The position numbers were made by a program, and so were the translations under genes. The notes beneath the pieces are model-generated. The model saw nothing but the letters and a program-made list of their open reading frames with translations, was not told the DNA's origin and ran no database searches. Source: Lumnitzera littorea (lineage: Eukaryota > Streptophyta > Magnoliopsida > Myrtales > Combretaceae). Taken from it: a stretch of 64,000 bases of DNA. Positions 56,666 to 64,000 of this stretch are shown here, piece after piece; the first letter of the stretch is position 1, and each line of letters begins with the position of its first letter. The stretch spans positions 7,080,197 to 7,144,196 of the forward strand of contig JAMXBB010000010.1 in the NCBI GenBank assembly GCA_024138015.1, given 5' to 3'.

Positions 56666-59600
56666 CTTTCATGTGTACTTTTATTTAACCATTAGTCCTT
56701 TGATTTATATAGAGATATAGTTAAATAAGCTACAATGAATTGAGGAAAATGCATAGCATTACTTGGAGTTATGTTACATGTGAGCATTTTGCAATGGAAA
56801 ATTGTTAAGGTAATTAATGGGAAGAAAAATACATAAATGTTAAAAAGTTATTTGGTTTTAATAAGTTATCAGGATTTTTAAGAAAAATTTCAAAACTTTT
56901 GTGCTTGCTTTTCAGTTTTTATTTTTCAAATAAAAATTATTTAAATGCTAAAAATATTGAAATACCCCAGATATTATTTTAGAGGCAGGGGTAATATGGT
57001 AAATTTGCACCTATTTCTTGTTATATAGGACTAAAACATAGGTCTCTTTAGTACATTCCTAAACCTAGATGTCTCTTACTTCTCTGCCTTGAGGCATCGC
57101 CGGTATTCTTACCCTACAGTAACGGCACATCCAGTATTTTATAATATGGATAGATTATTCAAGATGCAAAGGGCTTTAAGTTGTGTTTCTATATGATGTT
57201 CCATTTAATGAAATAAAAAAAAAAAAGAGAAATGTAGGATCTATACCATGAAATTGATGAGAGGAGTTTTGTGGTCTGGAGAATTTTGTCAATTTCCATT
57301 GCATTCCGTAGTAAACTAAGAACCTTAAACTCTAGAACTCAAATTACAAACTATTGACATACTCTGTGAATAAGTGAAGATCATGGAAATTGAGGATAAA
57401 TCACAAAATGTTTTTAAGAGAAAATTCGAGTAACTAATTTTGCAGTTAATTGTTCTTTGGATGATTGTAAATTGGATGAGTTGGCGGAGAATGGATTTAG
57501 AGGTTAAGAATTCAACTGGCGATGCTTGAAGACAAGTCCTTGATAAGAGAAGTGAAAAAATTGGGAGCAAGAGCCAAAAGTAGTTGATTGCATTAAAAAG
57601 TGGTCAAGCACATAATAATATGCTCAAATGGATATTAATTAGGTCGACCACATCAATGCTAGGGGAAAGTGAAATCATTAGATCGAAAAAGCAGTTGATC
57701 ACTTTACTTTAGAATGGGATTCTATTTGTTAAATTGTCATCTGTGGCTGACGGGCTTAGATTATTTTGAGATTTTAGAGTTAGGAACATTATCTGGTAGT
57801 CTAATCAAAGTATTAATTGTTCATTTTTTTGAATAACTAGAGTGTTTTCGTCAAATTCAAAATTAATTACGAGATAGTAAGTTTTTCAAGGTAAGTCAGT
57901 TCCTACCGCTTGGTTTTTGTATGTGTAAAATTAGATAATTACTCAATAGCTTTTTTATTCTAAATTATATTTTTGATGCTTGTTCTTATGTTAAAACCAT
58001 AGCCAATCAAATAAGCAGGCCATGGATTGGATGTCGGGCTTTCGTGAAATGGCATCATGTGTAGGTAGGTAGATTGTCGATACGTTTAAGAGGTTACACC
58101 AATGGTAAGGACTCTATGGATCGGAGAATGCAAATTTTGATTCATGTACTCTAGTTTTGTACGAGATAATGTTTTCTTGTACTTGTTGACTCCACTTCAA
58201 ATTAAATAATTAATTGAATTTATGTTTGTTCTTTTGGCGATGCTTGTGCTCTGGTGAATTTTTGTTTAAGATACATTAGTTTGTCATATGCTTGTGTAAC
58301 GTATTTTTCTCAGTATCAGGGCTTCGTAGTTTAAACATTTTATTTTGGGTGGAAATAATTTACATAAAACCAGTAATTACAACTATCTTAGGCATAACGT
58401 CTAGATTGAGGGTGGTGATGAAGCAAACGCTCCAGACAACTACAAACAACAGATGGATTTAGTTTAGATTTCTAAGAACTAATGAATCTATATTTATTTG
58501 ATACTTTGGAGAATATTATGCTAATTATGAAATTTTAGGTTATTCTTCTAAATCTACAATTTGATATAATATTATGAGATTTTGGAGAAAAAGATATAAA
58601 CGTGCTTAGTGCGTATATTTTACGGATTTTAATAGCAAATAACAAGTTTGTATGTTCCTGCCACATATAAGAGTCCAATAGACAGTCACAGTCTTCGAAT
58701 TTCAGGCGTTTTAGATGTGGTGTAGTGGAGATAAAAGGAAGGAAAGAGAAAAGAAAGGGTATGACATGTAAATTTAATTGTTTATTCATATAATAAAAAG
58801 ATGCCTTTAAAAATGTTTTTAACTTATCTTCACAATACATTTGAGACGATTCGATCAATTTACAAAAATGCCATTAAAATTGTTCAACTTGTTGATAAAA
58901 ATGCCACCACCTTTCCATTTAAAAAATAGGAAACTAATATATTATTGTTATTTATTTATTTATTTTTACATTTTAAATCTGTTTTCTTCTCATAAATGTG
59001 AAAATATTTTTCATGTCTTCATTCTCACATATTTGAAAACATCTAGGACACAAAAAATATATTCAACCAATTTCATTTTCACATGAACATTGCTTTCTTT
59101 ACAAAATACGATTTTTTCTCGAGAAATTTATAAAAATATGAGCTGCATTTTGATATATATATATTTTTTTTGTAATTTGACCTTTTTTGCAAATTTATGT
59201 CCTGTATTTGTCCATGATTTGTATTTTACTTACTAAGTACCAACAATGCTAGTCAAGGAATATATTGGTCCACAATAGTTAATCTAGTAAGATAATATTA
59301 TTAAATATATCATACTAAATTTCATAAAAAATTATAAAAAATGCCACAAAATGAAGAGGGAGAGAAAAAAAAAAAAAAAAAAAAAAGGAGGGAGAGAGAG
59401 AAGGACCGTTTGAAATATCAGCTGTTTTTATTTGCCGGAGACGTAATAGAATAGAAAAAGCGTTGTTTCTTTTTTTACTGAGAGTAACATGAGTTCGGTC
59501 CAAAAAAAAAAAAAAAAAAAAAGATGAGTTGACTCTTTTTACATGCAGATGGAGGAACCAAGAAGACCATGTAACGATTAGGTACTCATGTAATACCGAG

Positions 59601-61068
59601 TGCGCTTAATTCAAAAAGCTGCTCCATGGAAAAAGGAAAAGAAAAAAGAGAAAAGAAGACAGTTCAAGAGATATAGTTCGAAGAAAAAACGCTAATGCTT
59701 TATGGAGAGACCAAAGGAAAGGAAATGGATTATCTTATGTTGCTTTATGCAAAGTTAAGAGATTGTCTATATTTTCACTGTATTATATGACAGCATTATA
59801 ACATTATATTATTTCTTATAATTTTAATCATTAATTATACATAACAAAATTTTTAAAAGAAGTTAATTATAGGAGACTTTAGGGAAAATAACTTCAAAAG
59901 AGTCCAAATTTATAATAAACCATTTGAGAAACAACTATAAATTAAGTAGTGGTAAACCTCACAAGATAATGCAATTTCAGAAATAAGAATCAAACGGTTA
60001 CGATGGGCTTTTTTTTTTTGGATATAATTTAAAGAGTAGGCAAAGATTGTCGAACAACTCGATAAGAAAAAGGAGAAAGTGAATTAATTAACATTAATAA
60101 CAAAGCATAGGTCATCTGTTTGTTAAAAGACAGGGTAGATTATGTCTTTACAAAAACTTGAAATCACAGGTTATATTTTTAGAATTTTCCTAATTTTTCT
60201 CCTTACGAAGTTTTCTAAATAGCTATACAAAAAGGGTCTCCAAATAATATGGAGTTCAATGAATTTTGCGATTACCTATATCCAATAATTCCCTCATCAC
60301 CAACTCGGATTTTCTAAATAAATTTCAGAAAAAAAAAAATGGTTCGAAATTTATAGGACAAAATTGCCAACAAATAATGGTCAAAAAATATGTCTTAGTA
60401 AAATGAAGGTCCATGAATAGTTATAGCAATTTCATTATACGTGTATAACTATTATGGAATAGCTTGACGACTTTTCGTTGTAGGCCTTCCCATGATTAGC
60501 AAGATAATCGACAATTTCTAGTGTGATTAGTTAGGAACAATCATGAAGAATCGTAATCATCTTAGTGGAGTGATGTATATCGTCCCATCACATTTTGATA
60601 ATGATAAGGTCCATCTTGTTTATCCCACATGACTTTTAAACCATGTGCATAATAAATATCTTGCTAGGGGACAGTAAGAAACGATCACAAAAATTGTCTC
60701 TCGAAACTTCAATCTTAATTTGGACAGATGTGTCCATTTATAAAGCAATATAATCTTATAGAAATCTTGCAAGTTTTTGTGCAGAAGGAGATTTTAAAGA
60801 CGCAAGACCACGTTGCAAATTAGCACTAAACCCATCTCTTTGACTAAATACTATTCCATGATATAAGCTCATGTGAATTTAAGACAAAAAAAAAAAAAAA
60901 TCGAAAAGAAATTCTCTCTAGCTTGATTTTGCGTAGGTTAGCACGTCTAGGAGTACACTCGTACAAATGTAGCTACTCCTATTTAGTTTTGCCTGCTGCC
61001 CATGTTTAGGCAATCAAGTGTTTTGCATATCCCTATGATCCGTGTCAGCCCATGTACTTCAATAATCA
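56666..61068. other. Intergenic, nothing recognised
   Basis: AT-rich. A22 at 59365-59386 and A21 at 59502-59522 lie close together. Short open stretches (for example 57325-57570, 58535-58858, both minus) have no domain and are biased in composition, so I do not call them genes. No element border was found. Confidence 0.35.
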
Positions 61069-61563
61069 TGCTCACCGTTGGTGTGGATTGAATCGATCCT
61101 TAAACATCGGTTTACTGATCAGCAATTAATTAAACTAAGTCCGATTCATAAGGCTATAAGTTTGAGTCAATTGATTTGAATTATTAGTTCAACAGTCAGT
61201 TTGAAAGCTTTTAAAATATATTTTTTATTCTTTTTAATTTTTTTCAAATTTAATTTATTACATTTCCACTAATTACTATTAATAATTTATGTGAACATAT
61301 AATAATTGTGAATGATTTACTTTTATTTTTTGTTTCATTTCAAAATAATTGATTTAAACCACATAAGAATAATGGTGTTTGTTTCGTTTTATTTTTTTCT
61401 TTTTTTTTTTTTTTCTAAATTGAAGTTTGAGCTGACTTGAACAGGTGACTAAATTGATCAGCCTACCAGTTTTAGTACTCATCGAGTTGGCGATTCTCCA
61501 AGAGCTTATTCTCATTCAAGTCGAGTCAGTTTACAACTCGAAATCAGCCTTTGGATAGGTTTA
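61069..61563. mobile_element. Degraded hAT-type relic related to 24958-25739
   Basis: AATCGATCCTTAAACATCGG at the left corresponds to AATCGATCCTAAACCG of the other copy, and the right end, in reverse TAAACCTATCCAAAGGCTGATTTCGAG, to TAGACCTAGGCAAAAGTCGATTTTGAA. The T/C-rich core also corresponds. The left border and target duplication are not clear. Confidence 0.5.
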
Positions 61564-61577
61564 TGTCTAGATATGGC

Positions 61578-62094
61578 TAGACTTGTGTAAGGGCCGGTTT
61601 CAAATCGTGAATCGGTATCGATCTAGCTCGAATAGGGACAGACTAGAGTCGATTGACAAATTGCTGACATGGAAAGCCTATGAACTTGTGATTCGGCTAC
61701 TGGTTCAGGGCCACCAAATTTAAATTTAAAATAAAAAAAAATAAACATCATCACGTTTATGTAGTCTAAATCAATTATTTTGAAATAGAAAAAAATTTCA
61801 ATTGAAAATACAAGCGAACCATTTTCGCGTTACTATATGTCCATATAAAGTATTAGGGTTATTTGTGAAAAATTTTAGAAATATGCGAATAAGCGATAAA
61901 TTATTAATAGTAATTGATGAAAATATGAAAAATTAAATTTCAAAAACAAAATTTAAAAAAAAAATGCACGATTCAAACACCTTCGAACTAACTCTTGAAC
62001 TACCAGTTCATGTGTAAGGGTTAGGCCTATTTCAATTAATTATCGTCATGTGAACTAGAGGTTTAGGATTAACTTGGCTTAATGTATACCTCTA
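61578..62094. mobile_element. hAT-type relic, 517 bp, in inverse arrangement to its neighbour
   Basis: Left end TAGACTTGTGTAAGGGCCGG; right end in reverse TAGAGGTATACATTAAGCC, related to the 41347 MITE end TAGAGGTATG. The flanks GATATGGC and ACTATGAC agree at 5 of 8. GC-rich subterminal blocks surround an AT-rich core, and no transposase is present. It lies 14 bp from the preceding relic. Confidence 0.5.
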
Positions 62095-62808
62095 ACTATG
62101 ACCATCACCTTTTTATTGTTCCAAACCGGCACACTCTTAATCACTAAATACTTCCTAAATCCTCTAAGAGTTACCGTCGTCAACACTATTTTTACTGTAG
62201 GATATCATTTAAAACTTGATTAAAGAAAATAAACTTTTCCTTCTCATAACCAACATTTTTTTTTTTTATCAAAAGGAATAGCATAAGTACTAAGATCCTC
62301 CACTTTGGGATTAACATTACCAACATAGCCAAATGGAATCAACAACTCTTATAACAAGAGAAAATTTCAATGCTTGAGTCCTTTCATTACCACTAGGCCT
62401 CTACAAAGGACCTTTATGCTGCTAAATCATAATAAATTATTGTAGAAACATGCATAGTTGAATCAAGAGATAAAACATTATGAGATAACACCAACATATA
62501 CCATACAGTCGAATTGTGCATATGCACTCATTATGTAGTCTAACCTAACCCCCATCTATTCCTAATCTTCAACCTTATTTGCCATCTATATAAAACCATC
62601 TCTATATAGATTTTCAGGTTTGCAAGCAATTTCTCCTTTAATAGATGTAGGAAATACTACTAGAGTCTATAATCTAATACGTAAATTTCATTTGAACATA
62701 AAAAACAAGTAATAAAACATTATCCACTAACTCAATAAACGCTACATCAACATTAGTTTTACCCCCATTCTCTTGTGCTTAGCCCTGATTCTCCCTCTCA
62801 TGACAAGA
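62095..62808. other. Intergenic, nothing recognised
   Basis: No supported gene, RNA or border. Confidence 0.35.
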
Positions 62809-64000
62809 TGATGGGAATTAGGTTACTAAACCACTAACCAGTAGTAAAGCCCGGGGATTAAAGGGGCTAGCAAGATGAATACTCCTGTTGTAGCCGACTC
62901 TTGCTGAGGCCGAGTACTTCCCTGCCGAGTCACCCTTTATGTCAAGCCAAACGACTACCTAATTCTTTGTAGTATGCCAAATTAGAGATAACTCACTAGT
63001 ATCCGAGCCAATCAATGACTCGGTATCTTCCTTATCGAGAGGTTGAGATAGAGAGACTCCGGACTTACTAAGCTACCCCTGCTTGGATAAGCCAACTATC
63101 CATACTTCTTGTCTGTACTTTCTAACAGTCTCACCAATGTAGCCTTGCTATGTGTATAGTATCATGTGTAAAATTCATTGCACCAATGATTGTTTTTCTT
63201 CTATATCCATTTTTACTCTTCTATATCTTATACATTACTTCCTTAGGAAATGTGCTTTTTGTCTTTTTTTCCTTTTAGGTAAGTTGCCCTAACTTATGGG
63301 TATAAATACCCTTGTACTTATAGTTGCAACATTGGAATCAGATTACCTTTAATACACTTTTGAGTATTTTCTTCCTTACGTAAACACTGTTTATTTATTC
63401 TTAACATCACTCTTATTCTAACTCTTGAGTAAGGTTAGATAGCGAGTGACCTCATTGAACCAATTTTTTACATTATATCGAATTGTGCCATGAGTCCTCG
63501 AGAGTTTCATTAGTGCATCATATCCTCTAAAATTGTTCGTGGGTTTTTACTTACTGTTTTATTCACAATTGTCCTTTTTCGTGTCTTTCCCCCATTAACC
63601 CTTTCAAGCTTTCTATAAGCATGGACTCATCTAACGACTGGCCTTGTCCATTCTTAGTCACTGTTTGCACCATCTAATTATGGGAATCAAGCTACCGGAT
63701 TACTAACTCGCACTCGAGCTCGAGGATTAAAGGGATTGGCAAGAGGAATACTCCTATTCCAATCAACCCCTATCGAGGCCGAGTACTTCCTTACCGAGTC
63801 ACCTTTCATACCGAACCGAATGACTACCCAACTTTCTATAGTGCGTTGAATTGAAGATGACTCACTTACGCCCGAGCCTATCTATGACTCGGCATCTTCT
63901 TTGCTGAGAAGTCTAAATAAAGAGACTCCGGACTGACTAAGCTACCCTTGTTCGAATAAGCTAACTATCTATACCTTTTGTCTGTACCCTTTAACAGCCT
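62809..64000 (+). mobile_element. Direct-repeat pair, candidate TRIM or short LTR element, cut by window end
   Basis: 62809-63130 and 63678-64000 are parallel copies, offset by 869 bp. Both begin T(G/T)ATGGGAAT and share GGATTAAAGGG, GGCCGAGTACTTCC, CCGAGTCACC, AGAGACTCCGGACT, ACTAAGCTACCC, AACTATC and CTTGTCTGTAC. After the first copy a TATAAATA box (63301-63308) and ACTCTTGAGTAAGG-type text look like the U3/R part of an LTR. If this is an LTR pair, the first LTR could end near TTTTTTACA (about 63463-63472), leaving an internal part of only about 200 bp. No clear primer site or polypurine tract was found. Confidence 0.45.

Noticed and set aside
57325..57570. 81-codon minus-strand open frame as a gene
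   Set aside because: Leu/Ser/Ile-rich text without motifs, as expected from AT-rich DNA read in reverse.
58060..58160. Second SINE (ACCAATGGTAAGGACTC...TTTTGATTCATG)
   Set aside because: The B-box match is poor and no tail or target duplication was found.

Overview
The window is nuclear DNA from a plant, most likely a eudicot. It is very AT-rich, almost gene-free and filled with nested LTR retrotransposons, hAT-type relics and small repeats. I recognise one intact cellular gene: a single-exon AP2/ERF transcription factor of the DREB A-4 type (20682-21458, +). I cannot name the species.

Layout. Positions 1-14724 hold a minus-strand Ty3/gypsy element of the Tekay/Del chromovirus kind, cut by the left edge of the window. 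In minus order it has a 5' LTR, an initiator-Met-tRNA-type primer site, a decayed accessory reading frame, gag, protease, RT, RNase H, integrase with a C-terminal chromodomain-like tail, a polypurine tract and a partial 3' LTR. A solo LTR of the same family (4623-7708) sits in its RT, flanked by a perfect 5-bp duplication. Positions 14725-20400 are degraded intergenic DNA with a probable SINE and a tandem duplication upstream of the DREB gene. The gene occupies about 20.5-21.7 kb. Beyond it come an 80-bp tandem duplication and a hAT relic (24958-25739). Positions 26815-31474 are a nest: a second gypsy gag remnant carries a complete Cassandra-type TRIM with 5S rRNA-like LTRs (27322-27899) and a Tekay-family solo LTR (28565-31469). 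From 35 to 56 kb there are further LTRs: 35489-38086, a truncated one from 44372, and a solo LTR (50319-55481) that itself contains another solo LTR (52183-54197), each of the last two with perfect target duplications. The right end has hAT-like relics (61069-62094) and a direct-repeat pair that may be a TRIM or LTR pair running off the window (62809-64000).

How it fits together. The retroelement genes form one decayed gag-pol unit. Over about 1,616 codons the frame is never shifted and only in-frame stop codons break it. Two features of that element stand out: a 117-nt GT...AG segment exactly between gag and protease whose removal restores normal protease spacing, and an extra reading frame of about 285 codons between the primer site and gag. 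No RNA genes, CRISPR arrays or operons were seen. All positions and alignments were read by eye; nothing was computed or searched.
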